From Burkholderiales bacterium RIFCSPHIGHO2_01_FULL_63_240 (GTDB lineage: Bacteria; Pseudomonadota; Gammaproteobacteria; Burkholderiales; Burkholderiaceae_C): a stretch of DNA of 64,000 nucleotides. Positions within the stretch are counted from its first letter, which is position 1. Every line of letters begins with the position of its first letter. The stretch is taken from contig MERU01000011.1 in assembly GCA_001770725.1 (NCBI GenBank), positions 1-64,000 of the forward strand. The letters are read 5' to 3'. The notes under the pieces were generated by a model. The model worked only from the letters and a program-made list of their open reading frames with translations, was not told the origin of the DNA and made no database searches. This document shows positions 50,614 to 60,459 of this stretch, one piece after another. Both the position numbers and the translations under genes were made by a program.

Positions 50614-53202
50614 TCAGTGTTGCCAATGCCGGGTGCGCGTCGCCCGCCAGCAGCGCCCCAGCGCAGGCTGCCCCCATGGAGCCGTCATGCCCTCATGCGC
50701 TGACCGATGGTTTTGCACATCGGCCATGGCTTGGGCGCTTTCCCACACGAAGGCCCCGCAGTCGGGCGTGGTGACGACGGGGATGCCGGATTGCGCATAG
50801 CGGCCCATGACCGCCGGGCTCGGGTGTCCGTAGGCGTTGCGCTCGCCCACCTGCACCACGGCCTGGCGAGGTGCCACCGCGCGCAGCCACGCCGCCGTCG
50901 ACGAGGTGCGGCTGCCGTGGTGGGGCACCAGCATCACCGTGCTGCGCAGCGTCGACGCAGGCCAGCGGGCGAGCAGCGATCGCTCCTGCTCGGCTTCGAT
51001 GTCGGCGGTCAGCAGCAGCCGCACGGGCCCCGCTGCGCCCGAACGGGTTGCCGAGCCCGCCGCGTTCGCCATGCCTGCCTCCACCTGCAACACGCAAGAG
51101 CGCGCGTTGTCTGAGGCGTTCTCAGGCGTGGGCCCCGGGTGCAGCATCCTGAAGACCACGCCGTCCCAGGTCCACGTGAGGCCGGCCTCGCAGCCCCGGT
51201 GCGCCACAGGATGCCGCCTCAGCGGGTGGTCAGCACCGAACGGCGTCATCAGCTGGCCGACCTCGGTGCCGTTCAGCAGGCTTTGCGCGCCCCCGCTGTG
51301 GTCGGCGTCGTCATGGCTGATCACGAGGGCATCGAGCCGCCGCACGCCCAGCGACTGCAGCATCGGCGCGATCACCCGCTCGACCAGGTCGCTGCCGTCC
51401 GGGCGCAGTGGGCCGGCGTCGAACAACAGCGTGTGCGATGACGTCCGCACCAGGGTGGCACCGCCCTGCCCCACGTCCACCACCACAGCAGAGAATTGCC
51501 CCGGGGGCGGCCTGGGCAGCAGGTGCCAGGCGTCCGGCAGCCGAAAAAAGGGCAGCAGAAACGGCAAGGCCAGCACACGCCAGTGCCAGCGCCCGGGCAG
51601 GGCCAGCACGAAGGCCGCCGCGATGCCGCTGGCCGCCACCCAGGCGGGCAACGCAGGCACCGTCCACACCGCACCAGGTGCCTCGGCGCTCATGGACAGC
51701 GCCCACCAGGTGGCCTGCAGCCCCCAGGCCGCCACGTCCCAGCAAACAGGCCAGAGCACGCCGGCCAGCGCCAGCGGCGTGAACACCAGGGTGAACAGGG
51801 GCACGGCCAGCACGTTGACACCCGCCCCGACGATCGAGGCCTGCTGAAAACAAACCAGGGCCAGGGGTGCCAGGGCCACGGCCACCAGGCGCTGGGTCTG
51901 CAGCAACTCGCTCCCTGCCTCGCGCCAGCGGGACCACCAACGGCCTTGCGCCCATTCGTCGACCGCCGCTTCGGGCAACCGCACGCCCGAGGCCAGCAGC
52001 ACCCCCACGGCAACGAAAGACAACCAGAACCCCGGCTGCGGCAGCGCCCAGGGGTCGGTGAGCGCGACCAGCGCTGCGCCCGGCAACCACACCAACGGCC
52101 AGGGCCAGCGCCGCCCCACGGTGCCCAGCACGGTGACGAAGGCCATCATCCACACCGTGCGCTGTGCAGGCACGCCCCAACCTGCGGCCAAGGCGTACAG
52201 CGTCGACACCCCGAGCGCCACCCAGGCGGCCACCAGGTGGGCAGGCACCCGGCGTGTCAGCCCCGGCAGGCGAGACCAGGCGCCCCGCACCAGCCAGGCG
52301 GCCAGCACGCCCAGCAAGGCCACGTGGGTGCCGCTGATGCTCACCAGGTGCGCGGTGCCGGTGCGCTGCAGCACGACCCAGTCGGCGCGGCTGATCGCGG
52401 CCTGATCGCCCACCGACAACCCCGCGATCACCCCGGCGGCGCGGGTGTCAGGCACCCGCTCGAGGATGCGGTCGCGCACCCGCTGCCGCCAGGCGTCGAT
52501 GGCGTCCAGCCTGGCTGTCAGCCAGCCAGAGCCGGATGGCGCCACCGTGGCCGGCAGGCCCTCGGCCGACACGACCCGGCCGACGGCGCGCACGCCTCGG
52601 CCAAAACGCCCCAAGGTGCCGTCGCCCACGCCCGGGTTGACGCGCTCGTCGGGGGTGCGCAGGCGCATGGCCACGCGCCACGGCTCGCCCGGGCGCGGCG
52701 GGCCTTCAGCGGCCGGGCGGTCCCATGACAGCTGGACGCGGCCCGGCAACGGCGTGCCTGAAGGGGCCGCGGCAGGCCCCAGCCACCGCAGGATGCGGGC
52801 ATCGACACGCCAGCGCAACGCATTGCCCTGTGCGGGGGTGCGCTGCGGCAACCCCGTCCAGCGCACGTCGGCCAGCACGACCTGGTCGTCCAGGTGGTGG
52901 GGCCAGGCCTGTTCAAGCCGGTCGAGGGCGCGCCAGCCGGTCAGCCCCCAGGCCAGGCTTGCCAGGCCGGCCGCAGCCAGCACATGGCAGCCCCACTGCA
53001 GGCGCCACCCCGGGTTGCCGGAGCCCGGGTCGCCATCACCGACCCAGCCGCGCCACCACACCCGCCCCAGCGCAGCCAGCAGCAAGCCACCGGCACCCAA
53101 GGTCAGCCCCCAACCGCACCCTGCTCGCGTGGGTGCTTCCGACATGAGTTGCAGCGCCGTGCCCAGCAGCCAGGCCAGGCTGGCGCCCAGCCAGGTGTAC
53201 AC
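50614..53202 (-). CDS. comEC: ComEC/Rec2-family DNA uptake channel protein
   Basis: Inner-membrane channel for transforming single-stranded DNA, about 862 residues. The N-terminus has membrane helices and a DUF4131 region, the middle is the Competence domain (VGDQAAISRADWVVLQRTGTAHLVSISGTHVALLGVLA), and the C-terminus a metallo-beta-lactamase-like domain with VDVGQGGATLV, VISHDDADHSGG and VPHHGSRTSS. The start is uncertain: I favour the GTG at 53202, just before the first helix; the open frame continues far upstream without family similarity. Natural competence of the host is possible but not shown. Confidence 0.88.
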   Translation of the reverse strand: MYTWLGASLAWLLGTALQLMSEAPTRAGCGWGLTLGAGGLLLAALGRVWWRGWVGDGDPGSGNPGWRLQWGCHVLAAAGLASLAWGLTGWRALDRLEQAWPHHLDDQVVLADVRWTGLPQRTPAQGNALRWRVDARILRWLGPAAAPSGTPLPGRVQLSWDRPAAEGPPRPGEPWRVAMRLRTPDERVNPGVGDGTLGRFGRGVRAVGRVVSAEGLPATVAPSGSGWLTARLDAIDAWRQRVRDRILERVPDTRAAGVIAGLSVGDQAAISRADWVVLQRTGTAHLVSISGTHVALLGVLAAWLVRGAWSRLPGLTRRVPAHLVAAWVALGVSTLYALAAGWGVPAQRTVWMMAFVTVLGTVGRRWPWPLVWLPGAALVALTDPWALPQPGFWLSFVAVGVLLASGVRLPEAAVDEWAQGRWWSRWREAGSELLQTQRLVAVALAPLALVCFQQASIVGAGVNVLAVPLFTLVFTPLALAGVLWPVCWDVAAWGLQATWWALSMSAEAPGAVWTVPALPAWVAASGIAAAFVLALPGRWHWRVLALPFLLPFFRLPDAWHLLPRPPPGQFSAVVVDVGQGGATLVRTSSHTLLFDAGPLRPDGSDLVERVIAPMLQSLGVRRLDALVISHDDADHSGGAQSLLNGTEVGQLMTPFGADHPLRRHPVAHRGCEAGLTWTWDGVVFRMLHPGPTPENASDNARSCVLQVEAGMANAAGSATRSGAAGPVRLLLTADIEAEQERSLLARWPASTLRSTVMLVPHHGSRTSSTAAWLRAVAPRQAVVQVGERNAYGHPSPAVMGRYAQSGIPVVTTPDCGAFVWESAQAMADVQNHRSAHEGMTAPWGQPALGRCWRATRTRHWQH

Positions 53203-53334
53203 GCGGCTGCCCCTTCCCTGTTCGTTGTGTTTCGGCTCAGTGTAGGATCGGCCGCAGCCGGGGCGGGCACGCGCCTGCCCCCTTGAAAGACGCCCCATGA
53301 AGTGGGTGCCACCTCCTTGCCGACGCCCATTCCC

Positions 53335-53790
53335 ATGTCGATCGAACAACGCCTCCAGGCCCTGGGCATCACCCTGCCCCCCGTGGCCGTGCCCGCCGCC
53401 TCCTACCAACCCTTTGCCCGCACCGGCAACCTCGTCTTCCTCTCCGGCCACATCGCCAAGAAGGACGGACAGGTCTGGGTCGGCCAGTTGGGCAAAGACA
53501 TGGTCACGGCCCAAGGCCAGCAGGCCGCGCGCGCCGTGGCCATCGACCTGCTCGGCACCCTGGCCGTGGCCGCGGGTGGCCTGGACAAGGTCGTGCGCAT
53601 CGTCAAGGTCATGAGCCTGGTCAATTCCACGCCCGACTTCACCGAGCACCACCTGGTCACCAATGGCTGCTCCGAACTGCTGGCCGAGGTCTTCGGTGAG
53701 GCCGGTCGCCACGCCCGCAGCGCCTTTGGCGTGGCGCAGATCCCGCTGGGCTCCTGCGTCGAGATCGAGCTGATCGCCGAGGTCCGCTGA
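53335..53790 (+). CDS. RidA/YjgF-family protein
   Basis: A 151-residue member of the RidA superfamily, which hydrolyses reactive enamine/imine intermediates. It begins MSIEQRLQALGITLPPVAVPAASYQPFARTGNLVFLSGHIA and contains VRIVKVMSLVNSTPDFTEHHLVTNGCSELLAEVFGEAGRHARSAFGVAQIPLG. Its sequence fits the longer YjgF/Rid subfamily in which the strict catalytic Arg of RidA is not clearly placed, so activity is uncertain. dsbB starts 2 bases after its stop. Confidence 0.88.
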   Translation: MSIEQRLQALGITLPPVAVPAASYQPFARTGNLVFLSGHIAKKDGQVWVGQLGKDMVTAQGQQAARAVAIDLLGTLAVAAGGLDKVVRIVKVMSLVNSTPDFTEHHLVTNGCSELLAEVFGEAGRHARSAFGVAQIPLGSCVEIELIAEVR

Positions 53791-53792
53791 CC

Positions 53793-54281
53793 ATGAACCT
53801 GCGGCTGTCTTCCCGTGCGCTGCTGGCCATCGCCGGCCTGGCCTGCGCCGCTTCCGTCGGCTTGGCGCTGCTGGCCCAGCACCAGTTCAACATGCAGCCC
53901 TGTCCCTGGTGCATCCTGCAGCGCCTGATCTTCGTCGTGCTGGCCGGCCTGTGCCTGCTGGGTGCGGCCCTGCCCGCCCTGCCCCGCCGGCTGGTGGCCG
54001 CGCTGGCCTTGCCCTTCGCGGCAGGCGGCATGGCAGCCGCGCTGTGGCAGCACTTCGTGGCGGCCAAGACCTCGTCGTGCGCCATGACCCTGGCCGACCG
54101 CATCGTCATGGCCACCGGCCTGGACATGCGGTTCCCGGAGTGGTTCGAGGTGCGCGCCACCTGCGCCGATGCCGCCGTCAGCGTCTTCGGCGTGCCTTTC
54201 GAGTTCTGGGCCCTGGCCTTGTTCGCCGCCGTCGGCCTGGTGCTGGTGCTCAACGTGCTCAACCCGGCGCGCCGTGCTTGA
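53793..54281 (+). CDS. dsbB: Disulfide bond formation protein B
   Basis: Four-helix inner-membrane quinone reductase that reoxidises DsbA, 162 residues. The first periplasmic loop has the redox pair CPWC (QPCPWCILQRLIF); the second loop holds the other cysteine pair (SSCAMTL and RATCADA). Its 3' end overlaps the start of the pabB-type gene by 8 bases. Confidence 0.93.
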   Translation: MNLRLSSRALLAIAGLACAASVGLALLAQHQFNMQPCPWCILQRLIFVVLAGLCLLGAALPALPRRLVAALALPFAAGGMAAALWQHFVAAKTSSCAMTLADRIVMATGLDMRFPEWFEVRATCADAAVSVFGVPFEFWALALFAAVGLVLVLNVLNPARRA

Positions 54282-56082
54282 CCAGTTGCCCGGCGCCCCC
54301 ACGGCCCGGGTGGACTTCCCGCCCGAAGCGCCCGGGCTTGCCCGCCGCCAGCTGACGCTGCACCAGCCCTCACGCTGGCTGGTGGCCCACGACCCGACCC
54401 AGGTGCCCGGCCTGCTGGACGCCGCCCACGGCTTGGCACGCGCCGGCCACTGGCTGGTCGGCTGGGTGGCCTACGAGGCCGCGCCGGGGCTCGATGCCTG
54501 CCTGCCGGTCAAGGCCCTGCCACCCGGGCAGCCGTATGCGGTGTGGGCGGTTTTTTCGCCCGAACAAGTCGAGGCCACGGCCCGTGCTGCCGATCCGGCT
54601 CACTGGTTCGCCGACGACTGGGCCTGCGACCTCGACGAGCCCCAGGCCACCCGCCGCATCGACCGCATCCGCGAACTCATCCAGGCCGGCGAGGTCTACC
54701 AGGTCAACCTGACCAGCCGCCTGCGCAGCCCCTTCGAAGGCGGCCCCGCGGCCATCGAGCCCTTCTTCGACGCCCTGCGTCGCAGCCAGCCCGATGGCTA
54801 TGGCCTGATGCTCGACGCCCGAGCCGCCAGCCGCAGCCCGGGCATCGTGCTCAGCGTGTCTCCCGAGTTGTTCTTCGACTGGGACGGTGAGGTGATCACC
54901 ACCCGTCCCATGAAGGGCACGGCCGCGCGAGGCGCCGACCCGGTCGCCGACCAGATCGCCGCCGAGCACCTGCGCACCAGCCCCAAGGAACGCGCCGAGA
55001 ACCTGATGATCGTGGACCTGCTGCGCAACGACCTCTCGCGCATCGCCGAGGTCGGCAGCGTGAAGGTGCCCTCGCTGTTCGACCTGGAGGCCCTGCCCAC
55101 GGTCTGGCAGATGACCTCGACCATCACGGCGCGCTCGCGCCAGGGCCTGAAACTCAGCGAGGCCTTCGCGGCCCTGTTTCCCTGCGGCTCGGTGACCGGT
55201 GCGCCCAAGCGCCAGGCCATGCACCACATCGCCAAGCTGGAGGCCGGGCCGCGCGGCGTCTACTGTGGTGCCGTGGGCCTGATGAGCCCCGGCGGGCGCG
55301 TGACCTTCAACGTGCCCATCCGCACCGTGGTGCTGCACACGCCGCCGCCGCCCGCCCCCTGGACGGCGCACTGTGGCATCGGCAGCGGCATCACGCTGGA
55401 CGCCCGCGCAGATGGCGAATGGCGCGAGTGGCAGGCCAAGCGCGGCTTCCTGGAGCGCGCCAGCCGGCCATTCGAACTGCTGGAGTCGATGCGGCTGGAG
55501 GATGGCCGGCTGCTGCGCATGGAGGGTCACCTGGCCCGTTTGCGCGCCAGCGCCAGGCACTTCGGGCACCAGTTGGACGAAACCGCCGTGAGGCAGGCCC
55601 TCGCCGCTCAGGCCGAGGCGCACCCACACGGGGTCTTCAAGCTGCGGCTGCTGGTCGCCGCCGATGGCGGCGTGCATGCTGAATCGGCGCCCCTGCCACC
55701 GCCCCCCTCGCAACCGCCCCAGGTGGCGCTGGCGGCCGAGCCCATGCCGCCCACCGACGACTTCATCCGCCACAAGACCACGCGCAGGCAGGCCTATGCT
55801 CGCTTTGCACCGCCCGCAGGCTGCTTCGACACCCTGCTGTGGAACGCGTCAGGCGAGCTGACCGAGTTCACCATCGGCAACCTGGCCCTGAAGCTGGATG
55901 GCGCCTGGTGGACCCCGCCGCTGTCCTGCGGGCTGTTGCCGGGCGTGATGCGCGCAGAACTGCTGGCCCAAGGGGCCTTGCAGGAGCGCATGCTGACCCG
56001 GTCCGACCTGCAACGCGCGCAAGGCCTGGCGCTGATCAACAGCGTGCGCGGCTGGATTGACGTCACTTTGACGTCAACCTGA
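54274..56082 (+). CDS. pabB: Aminodeoxychorismate synthase component I fused to aminodeoxychorismate lyase (PabB-PabC)
   Basis: Bifunctional p-aminobenzoate synthesis enzyme for the folate pathway, 602 residues from the GTG at 54274. The N-terminal ~370 residues are chorismate-binding, with TTRPMKGTAARG, AENLMIVDLLRNDLSRIAEVGSVKVP and ALFPCGSVTGAPKRQAM. The C-terminal ~220 residues are a class IV aminotransferase-type lyase (FELLESMRLEDGRLLRMEGHLARL, TIGNLALKLDG... LLPGVMRAELL). The glutaminase partner PabA is not adjacent. The GTG overlaps dsbB; the longer upstream frame is inside dsbB and is rejected. Confidence 0.9.
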   Translation: MLDQLPGAPTARVDFPPEAPGLARRQLTLHQPSRWLVAHDPTQVPGLLDAAHGLARAGHWLVGWVAYEAAPGLDACLPVKALPPGQPYAVWAVFSPEQVEATARAADPAHWFADDWACDLDEPQATRRIDRIRELIQAGEVYQVNLTSRLRSPFEGGPAAIEPFFDALRRSQPDGYGLMLDARAASRSPGIVLSVSPELFFDWDGEVITTRPMKGTAARGADPVADQIAAEHLRTSPKERAENLMIVDLLRNDLSRIAEVGSVKVPSLFDLEALPTVWQMTSTITARSRQGLKLSEAFAALFPCGSVTGAPKRQAMHHIAKLEAGPRGVYCGAVGLMSPGGRVTFNVPIRTVVLHTPPPPAPWTAHCGIGSGITLDARADGEWREWQAKRGFLERASRPFELLESMRLEDGRLLRMEGHLARLRASARHFGHQLDETAVRQALAAQAEAHPHGVFKLRLLVAADGGVHAESAPLPPPPSQPPQVALAAEPMPPTDDFIRHKTTRRQAYARFAPPAGCFDTLLWNASGELTEFTIGNLALKLDGAWWTPPLSCGLLPGVMRAELLAQGALQERMLTRSDLQRAQGLALINSVRGWIDVTLTST

Positions 56083-56223
56083 ACGGGTTATTTCCTCAAA
56101 GTCCTTCGGGGTTTGCTGCATCCGCGGCACCTGATCAGCCGTATCTGGCCCTCAGGTCGCGGCGCTGCCAACCGGTTGCCTGCGGCCTGAATCAACCATT
56201 CACCTTGATCAGGAGATACGCAC

Positions 56224-56757
56224 ATGAAGAGCTTCCTTCGCGCCGTCGGCCTCGCATCGGCCCTCGTTGCCGCCAGCACCGCAGCCCAGGCCAGCACCAA
56301 CTTCGCCAGCTACCTGAAGTGCCGACACACCACGCTGACCGACTTCCCCGGCACCATCGTGGAAGCCGCCGTCGCCACGCCCGAGTTGAGCACCCTCGTT
56401 TCGCTGGTGAGCGCCGCCGGCCTGGTCGATGCCCTCAACGGCCCTGGCCCCCTGACCGTGTTCGCCCCCACCAACGACGCGTTCGGCAAGGTGCCTGCCC
56501 CCCTGCTGGGCCTGATCGGCGGCAGCAACGAGCTGCTGACCCAGGTGCTGACCTACCACGTCAGCGCCGGCACGGCCGATCCGCGTCGCAGCCTGATCCC
56601 CACGCAGGTCAAGACCCTGCAAGGACAGACCCTGTACGTGGGGTATGACCAGGACGGCGCCTCGGTCAACCAGTCCGTGGCCGCCTGCAAGGGCGTGAAG
56701 ACGCGCAACGGCACGGTCTGGCTCATCGACAGCGTCCTGCTGCCGCAGTTCAAGTGA
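56224..56757 (+). CDS. Secreted fasciclin (FAS1) domain protein
   Basis: A 177-residue exported protein: signal peptide MKSFLRAVGLASALVAASTAAQA, then a single FAS1 domain (TIVEAAVATPELSTLVSLVSAAGLVDALNGPGPLTVFAPTNDAFGKVP and LTQVLTYHVSAG). FAS1 proteins mediate adhesion or act in matrix. An AGGAG sits a few bases upstream of the ATG. It stands alone, with no operon partner. Confidence 0.9.
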   Translation: MKSFLRAVGLASALVAASTAAQASTNFASYLKCRHTTLTDFPGTIVEAAVATPELSTLVSLVSAAGLVDALNGPGPLTVFAPTNDAFGKVPAPLLGLIGGSNELLTQVLTYHVSAGTADPRRSLIPTQVKTLQGQTLYVGYDQDGASVNQSVAACKGVKTRNGTVWLIDSVLLPQFK

Positions 56758-56874
56758 GCTGAGCACGCCCAGCGCGGTGTGACGCGCTGACACACAAGGC
56801 CCCAGCGCTGCGAGCCTGGGGCCCCTTGCGGCAAACTCCGGTGTTTGACACCACGGCTTGGCAAGCACCTCCCC

Positions 56875-57291
56875 ATGCGCCTCCTTCACACCATGCTGCG
56901 CGTTGGCAACCTCCAGCGCTCCATCGACTTCTACACCCAGGTGCTGGGCATGCAGCTGCTGCGCACCACCGACCGCCCGGAGCAGCAGTACACGCTGGCC
57001 TTCCTGGGCTACGGTCGCAACCCCGAGCACGCCGAAATCGAGCTGACCTACAACTACGGCGTCGAGCAGTACGAACTGGGCACGGCCTACGGGCACATCG
57101 CCATCGGCGTGGACAACGTGGCCGGCATCTGCAACAGCGTGCGCGACAAGGCAGCCGCGCTGGGCGGCGCCATCACCCGCGAGCCAGGGCCGATCAAGGG
57201 CGGCACCACCGTCATCGCCTTCATCACCGACCCCGACGGCTACAAGATCGAGCTGATCGAGCGCCCGCAGGCCGCGACCGAGCTGAACTGA
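56875..57291 (+). CDS. gloA: Lactoylglutathione lyase (glyoxalase I)
   Basis: Converts the methylglyoxal-glutathione adduct to S-lactoylglutathione; 138 residues. The signature [31 protein letters not shown] is followed by [20 protein letters not shown] and [11 protein letters not shown], with the metal-binding His, Glu, His and a final Glu in YKIELIERP. The ATG at 56875 gives the family N-terminus. Convergent with aroC, whose stop lies directly next to it. Confidence 0.94.
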   Translation: MRLLHTMLRVGNLQRSIDFYTQVLGMQLLRTTDRPEQQYTLAFLGYGRNPEHAEIELTYNYGVEQYELGTAYGHIAIGVDNVAGICNSVRDKAAALGGAITREPGPIKGGTTVIAFITDPDGYKIELIERPQAATELN

Positions 57292-58392
57292 TCAGCCGCG
57301 CGAAGCAGGGATCCTGGGCGTGCCGACCTCGACGTCGCCGCACTGGGCGCGGTGGCGCAGCGCGTGGTCGATCAGCACCAGCGCCAGCATGGCCTCGGCG
57401 ATCGGCGTGGCGCGGATGCCCACACACGGGTCATGGCGACCGAAGGTCTCGACCGTGGCCGGCTGACCATGGAGGTCGATGGACTGGCGCGGCGTGCGGA
57501 TCGAGCTGGTCGGCTTGATGGCGATCGCCACGCGCAGGTCCTGCCCCGTGGAGATGCCGCCCAGCACGCCACCGGCGTGGTTGGAGGCAAAGCCATCGGG
57601 GTAGAGCTCGTCGCCGTGCACGGTGCCACGCTGCGAGACGCTCTCGAAGCCCGCGCCGATCTCGACGCCTTTGACGGCGTTGATGCCCATCATCGCGTAG
57701 GCGATGTCGGCGTCGAGCTTGTCGAACAGCGGCTCGCCCAGGCCCACGGGCATGCCCGAGGCCTCGACGATGAGCTTGGCGCCGCAGGAATCCCCGTCCT
57801 TGCGCAGCTCGTCCATGTAGGCCTCGAGCTGCTCGATCTGGCTCACGTTGGGCGCGAAGAACGGGTTGTTCGGCACGTGCTCCCAGCCCTCGAAGGCGAT
57901 GGGCACGGTGCCCAGCTGGGTCATGCAGGCGCGGATTTCGGTGCCGAACTGTTCCTTCAGCCACTTCTTGGCCACGGCTCCGGCGGCCACCATGGGCGCG
58001 GTCATGCGGGCCGAGGAGCGGCCACCACCACGCGGGTCGCGGATGCCGTACTTGTGCCAGTAGGTGTAGTCGGCGTGGCCCGGGCGGAAGGTCTGCAGGA
58101 TGTTGCCGTAGTCCTTGCTGCGCTGGTCGGTGTTGCGGATCAACAGGGCAATCGGCGCGCCGGTGGTCTTGCCCTCGTAGACGCCGGAGAGGATCTCGAC
58201 GGCGTCGGCCTCGTTGCGCTGGGTGACGTGGCGCGAGGTGCCAGGGCGGCGGCGGTCCAGGTCGGGCTGGATGTCGGCTTCGGACAGGGCCATGCCCGGG
58301 GGGCAGCCGTCGATGACGCAGCCGATGGCCGGGCCGTGCGACTCGCCGAAGTTGGTGACCGTGAACAAAAGACCGAGGGTGCTGCCAGCCAT
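57292..58392 (-). CDS. aroC: Chorismate synthase
   Basis: Last enzyme of the shikimate pathway: turns EPSP into chorismate with reduced FMN; 366 residues. N-terminus [34 protein letters not shown] holds signature 1; others are [24 protein letters not shown] and [24 protein letters not shown]. Provides the substrate used by the nearby PabB-PabC enzyme, although the two are not co-transcribed. Confidence 0.96.
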   Translation of the reverse strand: MAGSTLGLLFTVTNFGESHGPAIGCVIDGCPPGMALSEADIQPDLDRRRPGTSRHVTQRNEADAVEILSGVYEGKTTGAPIALLIRNTDQRSKDYGNILQTFRPGHADYTYWHKYGIRDPRGGGRSSARMTAPMVAAGAVAKKWLKEQFGTEIRACMTQLGTVPIAFEGWEHVPNNPFFAPNVSQIEQLEAYMDELRKDGDSCGAKLIVEASGMPVGLGEPLFDKLDADIAYAMMGINAVKGVEIGAGFESVSQRGTVHGDELYPDGFASNHAGGVLGGISTGQDLRVAIAIKPTSSIRTPRQSIDLHGQPATVETFGRHDPCVGIRATPIAEAMLALVLIDHALRHRAQCGDVEVGTPRIPASRG

Positions 58393-58461
58393 GACGCGGG
58401 ATCCAGATCAATCAATGACGCAAAAGCGTATTGTCCCCCATGCGGGAGGGTTCATGGCGGC

Positions 58462-58490
58462 AACAAAAAACGCCCGGGCGGCCCGGGCGT
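58462..58490 (-). terminator. Rho-independent terminator after the CBS-domain gene
   Basis: Perfect 9-bp stem (58470-58478 with 58482-58490, GC-rich, loop of 3) followed on the minus strand by a run of T residues (58465-58470). It lies 27 bases after the stop of the minus-strand CBS gene. Confidence 0.8.
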
Positions 58491-58516
58491 TGCATGCGCA
58501 TCAGCTGAAAACCGGC

Positions 58517-58987
58517 TCAGAGCAGCGCCTGGCGCTCGCCACCGGCGTTTTCTTCGACCGGCCAGTCGCGGATGTAGGCCTTGAGCATGCGATTTTCGAA
58601 GTCCTGGCCATCGACCACGGCCTTGGCCACGTCGTAGAACGAGATCACGCCCATCAGCGTGCGCTGGGTCATGACCGGCATGTAGCGCGCGTGGCGGCTG
58701 AGCATCATGCGGCGGACCTCGTCGATGTCGGTCTCGGGGGTGCAGGTCAGGGGGTGGTCGTCCATCACGGTGCGCACCACCAGCGAGCCGAAACTGCCGC
58801 CGTTGTTGACCGCACCCCGGATGACCTCGCGGAAGGTGAGCATGCCGGCCAGGTCGCCGTGGTCCATCACCACGAGGGAGCCGATGTCGTGTTCGGACAT
58901 GGTCTGGGCGGCTTCGGCCAGCGGCTGCTCGGGCTGAACGGTGAACAAGGTGCTGCCCTTGACGCGCAGGATGTCGCTGACTTTCAT
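58517..58987 (-). CDS. CBS-domain protein
   Basis: A 156-residue soluble protein made of a pair of CBS domains (MKVSDILRVKGSTLFTVQPEQPLAEAAQTMSEHDIGSLVVMD and VMDDHPLTCTPETDIDEVRRMMLSRHARYMPVM). CBS pairs bind adenosyl nucleotides and often regulate other activities. The ATG at 58987 has a purine-rich site upstream; the longer frame is not supported. A strong terminator follows. Confidence 0.9.
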   Translation of the reverse strand: MKVSDILRVKGSTLFTVQPEQPLAEAAQTMSEHDIGSLVVMDHGDLAGMLTFREVIRGAVNNGGSFGSLVVRTVMDDHPLTCTPETDIDEVRRMMLSRHARYMPVMTQRTLMGVISFYDVAKAVVDGQDFENRMLKAYIRDWPVEENAGGERQALL

Positions 58988-59138
58988 GGATGTGTCTCCT
59001 CGGTGGGGTTTCACAGTGGGTTGCACATGGTCGCGATGCCGAGTGGTGTCGGCACGCAAGGGGTGTCACCTTGATTGCGACAGACCTGCGCCAAAGTGAC
59101 CAGCGGGATGACCCTGATCCTGCCAGAAAAAGCGCGAT

Positions 59139-60380
59139 TCAGCTCATGACCTGACGCAGCGTGAGGCGTTCCAGCGCCGCCTCGCGCCAGAAACCCTGTG
59201 CCAGCAGATCCTGCTTGAGCAGCAGGCGCTCGACCAGCGGCCCCACGCGGGTGTGATCGGGGTCGCACAGCAGCACGTAACGCGCCCCCCGGTCGCCCTC
59301 GGGCTCGCTCAGCTCGGCGATCCAGTCCAGCGCCTTGAGCGCCTCCAGCAAGGGCTCGATCTGCAGCGGGTCGGTGCGCAGGTGGTGGGCCAGCCCCACC
59401 GTGGACAGGCCCTTGCGCTCGCTGTGCTGCATCACCGCCAGCGCCTTGAGGATGGCCAGCGCCAGCGAGAACTGCAGCCCCGGCGCGTCGGGCCAGCGCT
59501 TGACCTGCGACAGCAGGCTGGGCGTGTAGGCGGCCACCACCGCGCCCATGAGCACGATCAGCCAGCTCAGGTAGATCCAGATCAGGCAGATGGGCACGGC
59601 CGCGAAGGCCCCGTAGATGGTCGAATACGCCGGCACCTTGGCCAGGTAGAGCGCCAGGCCTTTTTGCGCCAGCTCCAGCCCCAGCGAGGCAAAGATCGCC
59701 CCGCCCCAGGCGTGTTCAGTGCGCACGAAGGTGTTCGGCACGTACTTGTAGAGCGCAGCGAAGCCCGCCGTCTGCAGCACGAACAGGATCGACGACAGCA
59801 GGAAGCCCACCCCGCCGGGCAACTCCCCCACCAGCCCTTTGGAGGCCGACAGCACGTAGGACGTGACCGAGAGGCTCGCGCCCAGCAGCAGTGGCCCCAG
59901 CGTCAGCGCCGCCCAATAGACCAGCACGCGCTGGGCGATCGGCCGCGCGCTGCGCACCCGCCAGATGCCGTTGAGCGTGCGGTCGATGGTCAGCATCAGG
60001 GCCATGGCCGCCACGCCCAGGCCGATCAGGCCCAGCACACCGAGCTGGCTGGCCTTGGCCGCGAACTTGGTCAAAGACAGCATCACCTGCTTGGCGATGA
60101 CATCGGGCAGGATGCCCGCGAGCACCTGCTGCTCCAGCGCCTTGCGAAAGCGCCCGAACACCGGAAAAGCGCTGAACAGCGCCAGCATGACCGTGAACAG
60201 GGGCACCAGGGCGATGGTCGTGGTGAAGGTCAGGCTGCTGGCAGTCACGCCGAGCCGGTCTTCGCGAAAGCGCAGTCGCAAGGTGTCCCAGGTCTGGCGC
60301 CAGGGCCAGGTGCGAAGGGTCTCGACAAGCAGGTGCCAGCGCTGCGATGCGCGAGCCAGGAGGGGCCTCGTTGACGTCAT
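59139..60380 (-). CDS. YihY/BrkB-family inner-membrane protein
   Basis: A 413-residue membrane protein with about six helices in the first 300 residues (RLGVTASSLTFTTTIALVPLFTVMLALFSAFPVF; WGGAIFASLGLELAQKGLALYL; FAAVPICLIWIYLSWLIVLMGAVVAAY) and a soluble C-terminal domain with winged-helix character. The family was once called ribonuclease BN by mistake; its function remains undefined. It is divergent from the DUF2069 gene. Confidence 0.9.
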   Translation of the reverse strand: MTSTRPLLARASQRWHLLVETLRTWPWRQTWDTLRLRFREDRLGVTASSLTFTTTIALVPLFTVMLALFSAFPVFGRFRKALEQQVLAGILPDVIAKQVMLSLTKFAAKASQLGVLGLIGLGVAAMALMLTIDRTLNGIWRVRSARPIAQRVLVYWAALTLGPLLLGASLSVTSYVLSASKGLVGELPGGVGFLLSSILFVLQTAGFAALYKYVPNTFVRTEHAWGGAIFASLGLELAQKGLALYLAKVPAYSTIYGAFAAVPICLIWIYLSWLIVLMGAVVAAYTPSLLSQVKRWPDAPGLQFSLALAILKALAVMQHSERKGLSTVGLAHHLRTDPLQIEPLLEALKALDWIAELSEPEGDRGARYVLLCDPDHTRVGPLVERLLLKQDLLAQGFWREAALERLTLRQVMS

Positions 60381-60459
60381 GCTGGCTATGATGCCAGCGT
60401 CTGTACACTGCCTGCCCGACCATGCGCGCCCGCGCCACGTCCCGCCGCTTCATTCCAAG

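Noticed and set aside
53203-53712. N-terminal extension of the comEC frame
   Set aside because: The extra ~170 residues are antisense to the RidA-family gene and have no ComEC similarity.
54370-55773. 467-codon frame antisense to the PabB-PabC fusion gene
   Set aside because: The plus strand has unmistakable chorismate-binding motifs; the antisense product is Gly/His/Gln-rich and unrecognisable.
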